Shown: positions 44,147-57,085 of the stretch, piece by piece | Numbering within the stretch: position 1 is the stretch's first letter | Layout of the letters: every line of letters begins with the position of its first letter | Assembly (NCBI GenBank): GCA_029237695.1 | Contig: CM055279.1 | Location: 26,068,804-26,132,803 of the forward strand | Direction: 5' to 3' | Source of the DNA: Conchocele bisecta | Taxonomy: Eukaryota > Mollusca > Bivalvia > Lucinida > Thyasiridae | DNA length: 64,000 bases | Position numbers and translations under genes: made by a program | Notes under the pieces: model-generated | The model's database searches: none | Told to the model about the DNA's origin: nothing | What the model saw: the letters and a program-made list of their open reading frames with translations, nothing else

Positions 44147-44232
44147 CCAGTCCAAGCTAAAGTCTGTGTTCGGTATATTTGACAAGGCAACCGTAATGCG
44201 AGGACCGCACTGGAAATGGAAGAATGACGATG
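44147..44232 (+). CDS. MIB2-like exon 4 (start of MIB/HERC2 domain 2)
   Basis: Acceptor GTGCCGTAG, donor GTATGC, enters phase 2 and exits phase 1. Encodes QSKLKSVFGIFDKATVMRGP then HWKWKNDD, aligning with the GIFxGAxVxRGxDWxWxxQDGG start of the second MIB/HERC2 domain. The acceptor has a weak pyrimidine tract. It was chosen because it is the only AG that keeps the frame with exon 3 and joins exon 5 at the DGG turn. Confidence 0.8.
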
Positions 44233-44275
44233 GTATGCAATCTATATAATACTATACAATTATCTCCTTGTTATG

Positions 44276-44421
44276 AGGTCAATACGTGGTTTTATCGACC
44301 CGATAAACGTGATATCGACCGAGGACGCAGTCCGAGGTCGATATCACTTTTATCGGGTTGATAAAACCAGTCCTCTGTCAATATCACATTTATCGGGTCG
44401 ATAAAACCATGTATTGACCGA
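44276..44421. repeat. foldback of TTTTATCGACCCGATAAA modules
   Basis: GGTCAATACGTGGTTTTATC at the left pairs with GATAAAACCATGTATTGACC at the right. TCGGTCGATATCAC-type modules recur inside. Confidence 0.85.
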
Positions 44422-44573
44422 TACGACAAGGCGATAATTGTTTTATTATCAATTGAGAAGTTCCCATAATTATGTGTCCCCTTTTCCAATGATGTAGCAT
44501 AAATATCCATTTACGCTGTAAACATTACGATTACACTTGCTTTACGCCATTTTGGCGCAATTCATAAACATCC

Positions 44574-44962
44574 ACAATAATTCCTTAAACCATGGTTTGG
44601 AGCTCAAACCCTAGTTTAGGTTCCTCAAACCCTAGTTTGGGCTTAAACTGCCATTTGAGATCCCAAATGGTAGTTTTCTTAAACCCTGGTTTGAGCAATT
44701 ATTGTGCACTTGGCGGCAGAAACCACCGTTTGGACGCTCAAACTAGGGTTTTTGATAGCTTAAACCACGGTTTGAGCTCAAACCCCAGTTTAGACTGCCC
44801 AAACCCTAGTTTAGGCTCGCCAAATGCACAATAATTCATTAAACCCCAGTTTGAGATCCTAAACCATGGTTTAGGCTCCCAAACCCCAGTTTGAGCAATT
44901 ATTGTGCATTTGGCCAGAAACTGCCGTTTGAGGTCGTAATCGGTAATTAATTTACTAAATCG
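44574..44962. repeat. cluster of about 15 palindromic 12-mers, left copy
   Basis: Repeated AAACNNNNGTTT words (AAACCATGGTTT, AAACCCTAGTTT, AAACCCCAGTTT, AAACCACGGTTT, AAACTAGGGTTT) at about 20-bp spacing, with CAATTATTGTGCA(C/T)TTGG spacers. The inverted counterpart is at 51193-51607. The outer edges of both read CACAATAA(T/A)TCCTTAAACC facing inward. Confidence 0.88.
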
Positions 44963-45439
44963 GCCTAAACGGTTGTTTCTGTTACCCGTCACACCCAGAG
45001 TTACGATTGGTTAAAATGATCACAAAGCCTGGTTATCATTGGCTGATCGCTTAAAATATGTTTTGGGCATCCGTCACACCCCGAGTTACGATTGGTTCAT
45101 CGATCTCAAAGCCTAGTTACCATTGGATGGTCGATTTAGCCTACGGTTATCGGAGGCATGGAAATACACGGCATCACTGAATGGCGTAATGATCGATTAT
45201 TTGGATAAAGGTGAAAATATGGCGTAATGGGGGGAAGAAAATCGGCGTAATTATCTGAGAGAGGTGAATGTACATCCATCCATCCATCTTTTATTTTCTT
45301 TATTGATTTAAAATACTGACCCAAAACCATTTGCGTATAGTACACGGGATATGTGTAATGTGGTATGTGGCTCTTACTATTAATTTCACCAGAAACACAT
45401 ATTACTTATGTCTCTGATGTGACATATAACATAATAATC
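44963..45439. other. unique-looking spacer inside the palindrome-flanked structure
   Basis: GTTACGATTGGTT(A/C)A...AAAGCCT(G/A)GTTA(T/C)CATTGG occurs twice (about 44990-45045 and 45070-45125), followed by GGCGTAATGATCG/GGCGTAATGG words. No gene. Confidence 0.6.
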
Positions 45440-46086
45440 CAAATAATTAATTGATTTGAATTTCAAGTTATCAGTTCTACTTATTTTTGCTGACCGACAA
45501 AATTAAATAGGAATAGAGCTGAATTAACTTCAATTTCATGTTAGCATTACCAAAATTTAATTTAGTTACTTTTGCTTAAGTTACCTTGCAAAATCTCCTA
45601 CCATACCGACCGATCATAAATAAATTTGAAGCCACCTGAATTTATAGCATAATTACCGGGTAATTGAAGTAACGTGAAGTTACAATTCATAAAAATTACT
45701 TATTTTTGCTGACCAACAAAAAAATAAACTTCCGAAATCTTATATCATACCGACGGAAAATAATTAAATTGAAATACAGCTGAATAATAATTGAATTAAC
45801 TTGAAGTTCAAGTTAGCATTCCTAAAAATTATTTATTTTACCAGACCGCCAAGAAATTTAGCTTGCAATATCTCATATCATACCGACCGATGTTAATTAA
45901 ATGTGTATACACCTGAAATTATAGAATAAATAATTGAATTAGCTTGAAGTTCAAGTTAGCTTTCCTAAAAATTACTTACTTTACCAGACCGCCAAGAAAT
46001 TTAAGTTCAAGTTAGCATTCCTCAAAATTATTTATTTTACCAGACCGCCAAGAAATTTAACTCGCGATATCACATATCATATCGAC
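45440..46086. repeat. 143-bp satellite, left segment
   Basis: Degenerate monomers with TAGCTTGAAGTTCAAGTTAG, AAAATTACTTATTTTTGCTG and TATCATACCGACCGA. The segment is cut off at ...ATATCGAC by the unit at 46087. Confidence 0.85.
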
Positions 46087-48494
46087 TGTCACACCAGGGT
46101 GACACCGAGCTAGTCTACTGAAGGGACGGAACACCAAGCACGTTGTGGACAGAGACAACAAGGTATATTTTTACAAGTATGATATATTTACAAAAATGAT
46201 AAACACAAACAATAGTTGAATATGTCAGTACGGACAACGCCCCCTAGCAGCCACCGCCACAGGCCCTTGCACAACCAAGGCACATCCTCGATTCTGGAAC
46301 AGGTAGGTAAAGTCAAAAGTAAACGTCATCAAATGTGGATAAATATCCAATGTTAGAGATCATCTAAACAACTCCGGCTTCCGCCATGATGGGAGTGACG
46401 TTATAATAACGTCGTAAAGTTACTGGTTCTTAGGAGATACTGAGCCTACTTGGGTGGATGGGGTCCATAACGCATCGGTGAACGTCCGTATCGATTCTTC
46501 ACGTCTTTTGACGGAATGACGTCACCGGAATATGCCCCACTCGATTACGCCCTTGGTTCACGCGGAGCAGAGTCCCCGCTAACACACGGTGTCGTGTCGT
46601 GGACTCCAGAATAAGTAAATAACTCTGTGTTGCGTACTGAATTACGCAGACACAAAGTAGGGACGTACCATCGCTCGTTGCCGACTGGCTGGTGTACTGG
46701 CTGGTGTACTGGCTGGCTGGGACTACAAAACACCAACGGTGTTGTTACCAGAATGTAACATGATTATAGTCTCAAATAATAGTCACAGTAGTGCACATGA
46801 AATCAATATCCTCATTGCATGGCAATACTAAACATTATCATATATTACAATGATGAAACATGATAAAATTCAATGTACACAAAGATATTTTCACTAATTG
46901 GAAGAAGGGGGCTGATGGAATTCATAAGTCGGAAAATGCGATATAACACATTAATGAACAGCCACTATATCTAGTGTACCCAACGATATACCTCTTCACA
47001 GCCGTACATGTGAATACAGACGTCATTCACAGTTATTTACCATTAGTAAACAAACATTTGATTGCGACAGGCCTTACTTTGACCAGACTGCCCGTGGCCA
47101 ACTGCGCTAACTTAATAAAGAGCAACTGTGCCAAGTATTCTCCTGTGCAGATTCACAGTATTACATTACATTACATTACTAATAATAAACACTGTATACT
47201 ATAATCAGACTGTAGGATTCCACAGGCTGACCCAAAGCATCAATGATTGAAACAAATTATACTTCACATCATGTCCTTATTGCAGCTTACTGATGTATAA
47301 ATCAGTGCACTTAGAGCAGAACTGTCTGATCTTGGTCGTAATAGCATTTACAATATTTACAACACACTGCGAACGTAATATGACTTAATACAATGAATGT
47401 ACAGACGACTGGGTTAGGAGTTAACATGTGTTTCCCCATAGAGTAATGAAAGTCGTCCAGAAAATTCAAGTTACGATTGTGACATGTTAAAATTGGCAAT
47501 ATTCTCATGTATTGTACAGGGCGCAGACTGATATTCGATTGAATCGTAACATAAAATGCATGGCTAATGTTAGTGAACATTTCAATCGAGTTCGCCCTTC
47601 GTTTTACAAATACAATAAATTGCTAATGCAATTAGTCAGAGTGACATGCAACAAAAACACATGAGAATAATATGCCATTACAATACTCACGGAATGCTCC
47701 CACATGCCAGTCCTGTAATCGTTATCATTTACACGTAACAACGACGAATTAATGAATCAATAATATTTGATTAAGGGAGATAATCTACATCAGCGGATAC
47801 ATGCCATACGGCTTTTATTGACCAAGCGTTTTGTCGAAACGGGGCCAAATAAATTAAATAGTGCAGTATTATCGAGGATACGATAACACTGCGTAGAATT
47901 GCCGGTCTTGGGAAGATTCAGTCTTAAATGGCAGCATTAGAAAGTAACAACAACATATGTACTCACCAATTCCCAGTGAAAAACTTGCGCTCCAATGTCA
48001 CAAGAATGAAATTGAATGTCCGACTGATAATATATGGTGCTACAACGAATATATACCCCCACCCTAGTGCATGACTATCCCATGTAGTCTGCTTGTCAAT
48101 GTAAAACTTATGTGCCTACATTTGGCTTACAATTTTACGTAAGTGGACTAATGATCTGACAGTCAGTCTAGCTCATGAGATATCTGGTGAATTAGTCTGA
48201 AATACTTCAGTCATAAATAGGTATGACTTACTAGGTAATTAGGCTAGCATCTAAGTGTGCATATACAGTGTAGATCACCCAGATACGACCAGTGCAAAAT
48301 CCAATACTGGTGGTCCGTGCGCGGTTTCGGACAAAACGCTATTCTCTCCAGCGGTGTACTCCACGGGCGATATTTCACACACCAATACCTATTCGACCGT
48401 CTTGTACTAGAATATTCGATTACTGCTCTAGACTATGTGACCCGTGTTACAATTAATGGATGATAACGAATATAGTCGGCTACGATTCCTGACA
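46087..48494. mobile_element. 2.4-kb unit inserted in the satellite, possible long LTR or TRIM
   Basis: Starts TGTCACACCAGGGTGACACC and ends CGATTCCTGACA, i.e. TG...CA with TGTCA/TGACA ends. The satellite stops with TCGAC and resumes with CCGAC, compatible with a 5-bp target duplication carrying one change, inside a monomer that otherwise reads across. No RT, gag or internal long repeat was seen. Open frames are short. It could be a solo LTR, a terminal-repeat retrotransposon in miniature, or another insertion. Confidence 0.5.
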
Positions 48495-50330
48495 CCGACC
48501 GATGTTAATTCAATGTGTATACACCTGAACTTATAGCATAATTAATTGAATGAGCTTGAAGTTCAAGTTAGCATTCCTAAACATTACTTATTTTTGCTGA
48601 CCACAAAAAAAATTAACTTGCGATATGGCAGAAAATGGAGCTCGGAAAATCTCATTACATACCGACCGAGCATAAATATATTTGAATACAGCTGAATTTA
48701 TACCATATGAATTGAATTATCTTGAATTTCAAGTTAGCAGTCCCAAAAATTACTTATTTTTACTGACCGCCAAAACATTTAACTTGCGAAATCTAATATC
48801 ATACAGACCGAGCATAACTAAATTTGAATACAGCTGAATGATTAATTGAAATAATTTGAATTTCAAATTAGCATTTCTAAAAATTACTTATTTTTGCTGA
48901 CCGCAAAAAGATTTAACTTGCTATATCTCATATCATGCCGACCAAGGATAATTAAATGTTTATACACCTGAAATTATAGAATAATTCATTGAATTAGCTT
49001 GAAGTTCAAGTTAGCATTCCTCAAAATTACTTATTTTTCCTGACCGCAAAAAAAATTAACTTGCGATATGGCAGATCATACCAACTGAGCATAACTAAAT
49101 TTGAATAAAGATGAATAATTAATTGAAATAACTTGAATTTCCAATTAGCATTCCAAAAAATTACTTATTTTTGCTGACCGCGAAAAAATTTAACTAGTGA
49201 TATCTCATATCATACCGACCGAGGATAATTCAATGTGTATACACCTGAAATTATAGAATAAATAATTGAATTAGCTTGAAGTTCACGTTAGCTTTCCTAA
49301 AAATTACTTACTTTACCAGACCGCCAAGAAATTTAACTTGCAATATCTCATATCATACCGACCGATGTTAATTAAATGTGTATACACCTGAAATTATAGC
49401 ATAATTAATTGAATTAGCTTGAAATTTAAGTTAGCATTAAAAAAAAATACTTATTTTGCTGACCGCGAAAAATTGTACTTGCGATATCTCATATCATACC
49501 GACCGAGGATAATTCAATGTGTATACACCTGAAATTATAGAATAAATAATTGAATTAGCTTGAAGTTCAAGTTAGCATTCCTAAAAATTACTTATTTTTG
49601 CTGACCGCGAAAAAATTTAACTTTCGATATCTCATATCATACCGACCGAGGATAATTCAATGTGTATACATCTGAAATTATAGAATAAATAATTGAATTA
49701 GCTTGAAGTTCAAGTTAGCATTCCTCAAAATTCTTTATTTTACCAGACCGCCAAGAAATTTAACTTGCGATATCTCATATCATACCGACCGATGTTAATT
49801 AAATGTGTATACACCTGAAATTATAGCACAATTAATTGAATTAGCTTGAAATTCAAGTTAGCATTCCAAAAAATTACTTATTTTTGCTGACCGCGAAAAT
49901 TTTTACTTGCGATATGTCATATCATACCGACCGAGGATAATTCAATGTGTATACACCTGAAATTATAGAATAAATAATTGAATTAGCTTGAAGTTCAAGT
50001 TAGTATTCCTAAAAATTACTTATTTTTGCTGACCGCGAAAAAATTTAGCTTGCGATATGTCATATCATACCGACCGAGGATAATTCAATGTGTATACACC
50101 TGAAATTATAGAATAAATAATTGAATTAGCTTGAAGTTCAAGTTAGCATTCCTCAAAGTTATTTATTTTACCAGACCGCCAAGAAATTTAACTTGCGATA
50201 TCTCATATCATACCGACTGATGTTAATTAAATGTGTATACACCTGAAATTATAGCATAATTAATTGAATTAGCTTGAAATTGAAGTTAGCATTCCAAAAA
50301 ATTATTTATTTTTGCTGACCGCAAACAATT
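48495..50330. repeat. 143-bp satellite, main array
   Basis: About 13 monomers. Period 143 bp was measured between GACCGAGGATAATTCAATG at 49501 and 49644 and between neighbours at 49217 and 49360. Two variant types alternate (CTGACCGCGAAAAAATTTAA and CAGACCGCCAAGAAATTTAA), which suggests a higher-order repeat. Confidence 0.93.
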
Positions 50331-51192
50331 GTGTACAGATTACGGTGTACAGATTACTGATCAACCTACCTAGATATGCCGGCTGCTCAGGGACTACACT
50401 GTTGTACATATTAGCGATAGTGTGGTCTTCCCAAGTTGATGAGCATGCTGATCGGGCACTACACTGGTATTCAATTTGGTGATATTCTCAGCAGCCTGTG
50501 TGTATATGCCAGATGATCAGGGACTATACTGATCTACCGATTGTCGATATTCTGATCAGCGTGGATTTATAATTACTGCGTTAATAACATTTTAATCCAT
50601 TGTTTGCACCAAGGTGTGATACCCGGATGTTTATTGTCAATTGGTGATTATACAACTAGTACCTTACGATATAGCCAACCAGTATAGCCCAATATCACAC
50701 TGCGCTTCCCGGCTGTCTGATCAGGCCATACGCTGGTGGTCGTTGAGTCAATACAGCATTTGCTATGTTTATTAGTAACAATCTGCTGAATGTAAAAGTA
50801 CTTAATTATTATGAGTAGGGTATACAATGCAAACATATATGTTCTAAGGTCACTCTTCTTAACTGACGTCACAGTTTCGCACCTATAGTATGCAGCTACT
50901 GTTCATAAATTGGGAAAATATGCTGATTATGACAGGCAAGTGAGTAAGAAAACATGTTCATATTCGTCTTATGATAATACAACATTATTTTTGCAGTTAT
51001 TAAAATATCCTTTGTTAATTTTTGTCACCATTTCAGTATTCAATTGTTGTTGCAGACGCACGAAAACGCGTCGGTTAATGAAAACCCGACTTTCCAAATT
51101 ATCCGACCAATGATAACTACGCTTCCAGCGGGAAGGAATTTCTGTCAGCCAATCAAAACTAGACATTGAGAAAATTTTCGTCCAATGAAAAC
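50331..51192. other. no gene; fragments of dispersed repeats
   Basis: CTGATCAGGG(A/C)(C/A)TACACTG words (50370-50540, 50690) resemble parts of the CAGATCAGCCTG family. Nothing coding was seen. Confidence 0.55.
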
Positions 51193-51607
51193 CATACATT
51201 GAGCCTAAACCATGGTTTAAGCTCAAACCGTGGTTTAAGCTATCAGAAACCCTAGTTTGAGAGTCCAAACGGTGGTTTCTGCCACCAAGTGCACAATAAT
51301 TGCTCAAACCAGGGTTTAAGAAAACTACCGTTTGGGATTACGATTGGCAGTTTTTTTCTTAAACCACGGTTTGTGTCCAAACTAGGGTTTATGCTTTTTA
51401 TTCGATTACGACCTCAAACGGCAGTTTCTGGCCAAATGCACAATAATTGTTCAAACTGGGGTTTGAGAGCCTAAACCCTGGTTTAGACTCTCAAACTGGG
51501 GTTTAGCGAATTATTGTGCATTTGGCGAGCCCAAACTAGGGTTTGAGGAGCCTAAACTAGGGTTTGAGCTCCAAACCATGGTTTAAGGATTTATTGTGCA
51601 TTTGGCT
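51193..51607. repeat. cluster of about 15 palindromic 12-mers, right inverted copy
   Basis: The same AAACNNNNGTTT words and GCACAATAATTG spacers as 44574-44962 but in reverse orientation. The outer end reads GGTTTAAGGATTTATTGTGC. Confidence 0.88.
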
Positions 51608-52081
51608 TGCCATAGATGTTGCTGGTCAAGAGCGTGATATGATTAACAACGTCATGGATGTTTATGATGTCAAAGACTTTAGCCAATCCACAAAGTCGCC
51701 AATATGACAATTTGAATCAACTTTCTCCAGTTTTAATTTTTTTATTTCCATACATAGTCATATACAAACAATAAATGAGTTACAAGCAGTTTAACAACAT
51801 GAATTTATAGGTTACACTCCTTGTTTGCAATCAACTATGAGTACATGTATTGTAAATAATTATAGATTATAACGTATTGTTCATACATGGTTAGGTTGGA
51901 TTTATTTAAGAATGTTATTTAGATGAGAGAATAGAGTTGAAAATGAGATATGGTGAAATAGGTTTAGTGAATAATAATTGAGCAACACATCACGATACAA
52001 TACTATTACGGTATATGCTGTTATACCTAACTGTAATATTTGTATGTATAATCAGAAGGTTCGTGTATCTCTAAATGAGTG

Positions 52082-55000
52082 TTAGTCTAATTGGATAACA
52101 TTCCATTTTCGTTCATGAACTATGAGCTTATTTCTATTCATTGCAATTTCTTTTTCAATATTTTGTGTTGCCTTTAGGTAAGACATAAACTCTGGAAATT
52201 TAGGTTCCGCGTTTCGTAATTTACATGTATATATAAAGTATTTTCCTAGTATGATACAAAAGTTGAAAAACTTGTTGTCTTGCTCATATTGCCCGAAGCA
52301 AACAGTGTGCCAATCAAAATTACATACAATATTATTATTGTTTAAAAAGGTATTCAGCTATGACCAAAAATGTTGGCTTATAGTGCATTCCCAAAAAAGG
52401 TGCTTATTTGTTTCTGGAGCCATGGCGCAAAAATCACACAAATTGGAGCTGACAATGTTACACTTAAGTAAATAATCGTTTGTAACAACAATTCTCATCA
52501 AAAATTTGTACTGAAAATTCCTAAGTTTAGAACTTATAGTGTTTGTAAAATGATTTGTGTAGACTATCTTCCAATTTATATTTTTATCCGCGAATTCGTC
52601 ATCCCATTTTGTCTTGGCTTTATGCCTAACCGGTTTCTGTTGATTAAGAAACATGTTATATAGCTTCTTATTACATTTGGTCGTGGTTTTTATTTGTTCT
52701 ATTAATAGTATCTTTGTATTAATCGTGTTTATTCTTTCATTTTTAATTCGTGTTCTCCAGTCTTGAGGAATGCACGAAATCAGTTTGAAGAATTTTAGGT
52801 AATCGTTATTACTAACATCAAATAGTTTTTGTAAAATTGAAGAATGATGTAGTTCTATAATCGTATAGTTGTTCTATATATTTAATCCCCTTATTAGCCC
52901 ATTCCTTGTAGCAAAACATTCTTCCATTACCTTTTATTTTCGAATTGTTCCATAAAATTTGCTTTGATATTGTTTCTGGATTATCGCAGAAGTTTAGCTT
53001 GCACCATGATTTAAGAACATCTGTCAAAAATTTATTTTTTATCAAATGTTTTACGTCTGTTTGGTTTACATTTCCTTCAAATATATGTACACCACCAAAA
53101 GGCTTCAAATAATTTAAATATAGTACTTTCCATTTTTGTGATTTTCAGTTTCTGCAAGTCGTTTGACCCATGTAGCCTTTAGTGCATCAATAAACGATTC
53201 TAATTCTATCATTTTTAGCCCGCCTTCTTCGAACGTTTTAACAATAATTTTTCTACTAATTTTATCAGGCTTTGAATCCCAGAGAAAATCAAACATAATG
53301 CGTATAATTTGCTTTAAAGTCTCCTGCTCCGGATTGTCTAGAACTGTTAAAGGGAATATTAATTTTGGAAATGCAAAACTTTTAATGACAGTTATTTTAC
53401 CTAGTATGGTGAGCTTTCTTTTTTTCCATTTGCCTAAACATTGCTGAAATTCCTTTATCTGAGGATCTATGTTTAGACTATGCACTTTATTTTTATCATT
53501 GCAAAAATATATCCCTAAAGTTTTGGCCACATCTGCAGTCCATGAAAATGGTTTATCATCACAGTACGTAGTTGTAGAGTTCTTCGTCGAACCTGTTCTA
53601 AACAATATTGACTTAGAATAGTTTAAACGTAAACCTGAAATGTTTCCAAAATTATCTATTGTACTAATTAATATTTCGAGAGATTGTCTGGACCCATCCA
53701 TGCAAAATGTAGCATCATCCGCGAACATAGATTTTTTCATTTCTTCACTATTTATAGTTATTCCTTTTATTAATTGATTTTTTCTGACACTGTGCGAGAG
53801 TATTTCTATTGCGATTATGAATAAATAAGGAGATAATGGACATCCTTGTCTTACTCCTCTTCCCAAGGAAAAAAATCTGAAAGATAGCCATTATTTGTTA
53901 CACAACTAGATATATTATGATAAAATATTTCAATCCATTTGATTAAGCTGGGTCCGAAGTTTAGAAAGGTTAATACCTTAATTATATACTCATGGCTTAT
54001 ACTATCAAATGTTTTTTCAAAATCGGCGAATAATAAGATTCCTGGTATATTTTTATCATTTGCGTGTTCAATTACTTCGGATAAGAGCCTTATATTTTCT
54101 CCAATATATCTACCTTTAATAAATCCTGTTTGTGAAGAATCTATTAAATTATTTAATACCTTTTTTATTCTATTTTCAATGGCCTTTGTTGCTATTTTGT
54201 AGTCGATATTTAGCAAACTTATTGGTCTCCAGTTGGCGAGTTGTGTTGTATCTTTGCCTATTTTTGGAATTAAATTTATAACACTTTGTTTTTGTAGTGT
54301 TGTTAGTTCGCCTTGCTCCATCGAAAAGTTTAATGATTTTACCAAATGACTTTTTATGTCATTCCAAAACATTTTGAAAAATTCTACAGTTATTCCATCC
54401 GACCCAGGGCTCTTATTGTTTTGCATTTCTTTTAAGGCATTATAACATTCAGCTTCTGTCAATATTCCTTCACATTTCCTTTTCTCCTCATCATTTAACT
54501 TATTATTATAATCATTTGGGAAAAAAATAATATCAGAATCTGTACATTCTTTTTTCTTATATAGTTTTTCATAATAATGTTTTTCTTCTAGTAGAATTTG
54601 TTCCTTGTCTGTAACAAGTTTTCCATTTACAGTTAGCTGTGAAATAATTTTTCTTTCAAATTTTCTTTTTTCAAGCGCCGCAAAAAAATTTGTATTCTTT
54701 TCTCCAGCCTCCACCCAATTTACTTTCGATCGAAAAATAATACTTTCTGCTCGTCTTTTGTAAATTTCTTCTAGACGGCTTTTACAATTATTTAATTCAT
54801 TGATTGCTTCAGGTGTTTGAATATTGTCATTACTTAATGAATCAATTTGCTGCTGTAATTTATTTTCGTCTGTTTTTTCTTTTCTAATACGTTTTGTAGT
54901 ATATTTGATAGTTTCATTTCTGATTGTTCCTTTAATTAACTCCCATAAAGTGTTAGGGTTTGCTTCATGATGTTGGCAATTTCCGCTATATTGTGTTTAA

Positions 55001-55788
55001 TAATTGTTTTATAATCAATTTAAAAAATAATTGAATTATTCAATTTAAAATATCCTGGGCCTCTAGGCTGATCATTGATATTTATCATGATTTGTACCAA
55101 TGAATGATCTGTTTTTAAACTACATTTTATTTCACTTTTAGAAACAGTATTCACCAAATTGTCCGACAGTAAAAAATAATCTAGTCTACATAGGATAGGT
55201 GGTCTAGAATTAGAATGCCATGTATTTTTTTTTTGTTCCGTGTTTTTGCCTCCATATATCAGTAAAATCATATTTTTCTATAATATTTAACATAATTTCT
55301 CTGTTCTGTTTGTTTGTACTTTGTAACCCACCTCTTTTATCCAAATCAAAGTTTAGGACAACATTGAAATCACCACCTATAATAATTCGCGAATTTTCAT
55401 TTTCAGAAATAAAATCTTCTAGCTTTTTAAAAAATGTTTTATCTTCGATATTTGGCCCATATACATTTATAAGCAGAATCTGTTTATTGTTTATATCAAT
55501 TTCAATTGCCTGAATTCTACCGGGAATTATTTCTGTGTATTTAAGAACATTATATGCTAAATTAGAATTAAACAGAATACAGACTCCTTCAGAGTTGCTT
55601 GACTTTCCACTAAAGAATCCTTCTGCCCCCCAGTCAGTTTCCCACTCCTTTTCTATTTTTATTACTGAATGAGTTTCCTGCAAAAAACATATCGCGTAAT
55701 TGTTATGCTTGAGCCACTGGAATATTTGAGTCCGTTATAACTTAGATCCTAGTCCTCGGACGTTTAAAGTGCATATGTTAGTTGCCAT
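52082..55788 (-). pseudogene. L1-like LINE ORF2, nearly full length, in MIB2-like intron 4
   Basis: Minus-strand ORF2 of about 1235 codons. ATG at 55788 is followed by NICTLNVRGLGSK and QETHSVIKIEKEW, the endonuclease start. Then come IIIGGDFNVVLNFDLDKRGG, SRPPILCRLDYFLL and KTDHSLVQI (catalytic TDH). RT has [67 protein letters not shown] and FADD (MKKSMFADDATFC, about 53730). The C-terminus carries CDFCAMAPETNKHLFWEC. Lesions are a stop near 55735 and frameshifts near 55225, 54965, 53860, 53110, 52815 and 52660. It is antisense to the host gene. The LINE 3' tail probably reaches about 51720. ORF1 was not found. Confidence 0.88.
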
Positions 55789-56175
55789 GGAGAGTTAGGG
55801 TGAAATTATACATGTATACCCTGTACATAGCTGATAAAATGTCTACTGATATTGCATCGTGTTGCTCAAAAGAAGGAAGATAGAGGTAAGACCAGAGATA
55901 GGTGATTAGAACAAAGTAAGTTAAGGTTATCATAAATACCCTCATTTTACAGGTAGATGTTGCGATTCTACTTGAGTATATGAAGTATGGAGTACAGGGT
56001 TAAACATGCAGAATGTGTTTATCATGTAAGATATCTGTCCAACATGAAGGAAGACAATCTTATAAAAATGGATATATGGTGGACAATGCTTACCACAATA
56101 TGGCTGTGCGAACATGTTTTACCATATGAAGTATAATCTATTCATCAGAGAAATATACATTTTCATATGCCCTCT

Positions 56176-57085
56176 CAGTTTCGGCATGACACATTTATAA
56201 GTAGATCAGAAAGTAGATTCAGTGCGAACAGTGAGATCCGTGTGCAGACAGCGAATAGTGAGATCCGTGTGCAGACAGCACAGATATAAAATAAAAACAA
56301 CTTTTACCGCAAGTGTTCCGTTTCCAGCTTGAATAGAACACACAAAACAACATGAACACACAATACCAACATATATATACATGTATATATACACACATAT
56401 ACACACATACACACACATATATATATATATACATATATACACACATATACATGCACACACACACATATATATACATAATATACGAGAGTGTAATACACCG
56501 AAACATAAATGATCAGTCGCATAAAGAGAAAATAAATTCGCATAATCTTTCGAGGTCTATCAGTATTACACGTTTCAAAGTAGATCACAAAGTAAGTTTA
56601 GTGTGAACAGTGAGATCCTGGTGCAGACAGCGCAGATATAAAAGAAAAACTACTTTTACCCTTCGTGTTCCGTCTCCAGCTTGAACAAAATCACACAATA
56701 CAACAATCAATAACGCATATTATTAACAAGTTGTCTGCTGGAGACGGGACAAATGTAATCTATGTTGAACAATTCGCAGCCACAATGCGTCCTACAGTCT
56801 TACAGGAAAAAAAAAACGAAATTCGAAATTGTAAGTGTACTAGTAGACACAAACCTAAAATAGCACCCGCATACTAGTAATGAGGAAATACACTAGCATC
56901 ATCTTTCTAACACTATCAGTGTGACATATTTATAAGTAAAAGTAGATCCCTAAGTAAGTTCAATGCGAACAATGAGATACCGGTGCAGACAGCGTCCATA
57001 TAAAGAGGGTCCTCTTTCTACCCATAGTGTTCCGTCTCCAGCTTCAATAAATCACACAATACAACACTAACACATAATACTAAGA
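56176..57085. repeat. three tandem units of about 370 bp with TATA-like motifs
   Basis: Units start near 56176, 56551 and 56910. Each has AAGTAGATC, GAACA(G/A)TGAGAT, GTGCAGACAGC, a TATAAA word (GATATAAAATAAAA, GATATAAAAGAAAA, CATATAAAGAGG) and, 30-40 bp on, GTGTTCCGT(T/C)TCCAGCTT. Units 2 and 3 continue into related CTG(C/T)TGGAGACGGG(A/G)CAAA segments. It looks promoter-like, but no full gene is attached. Confidence 0.65.
56368..56482. repeat. TA/CA microsatellite
   Basis: Alternating ATATATACACACA and ATACACACACAT runs. Tyr/Val/Cys-rich frames across it are artefacts. Confidence 0.92.

Noticed and set aside
48257..48463. 68-codon frame
   Set aside because: It lies inside the 2.4-kb TG...CA insertion, with no motif and no splice support.
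56206..56606. Cys/Val/Tyr-rich open frames
   Set aside because: They are translations of the TA/CA microsatellite.
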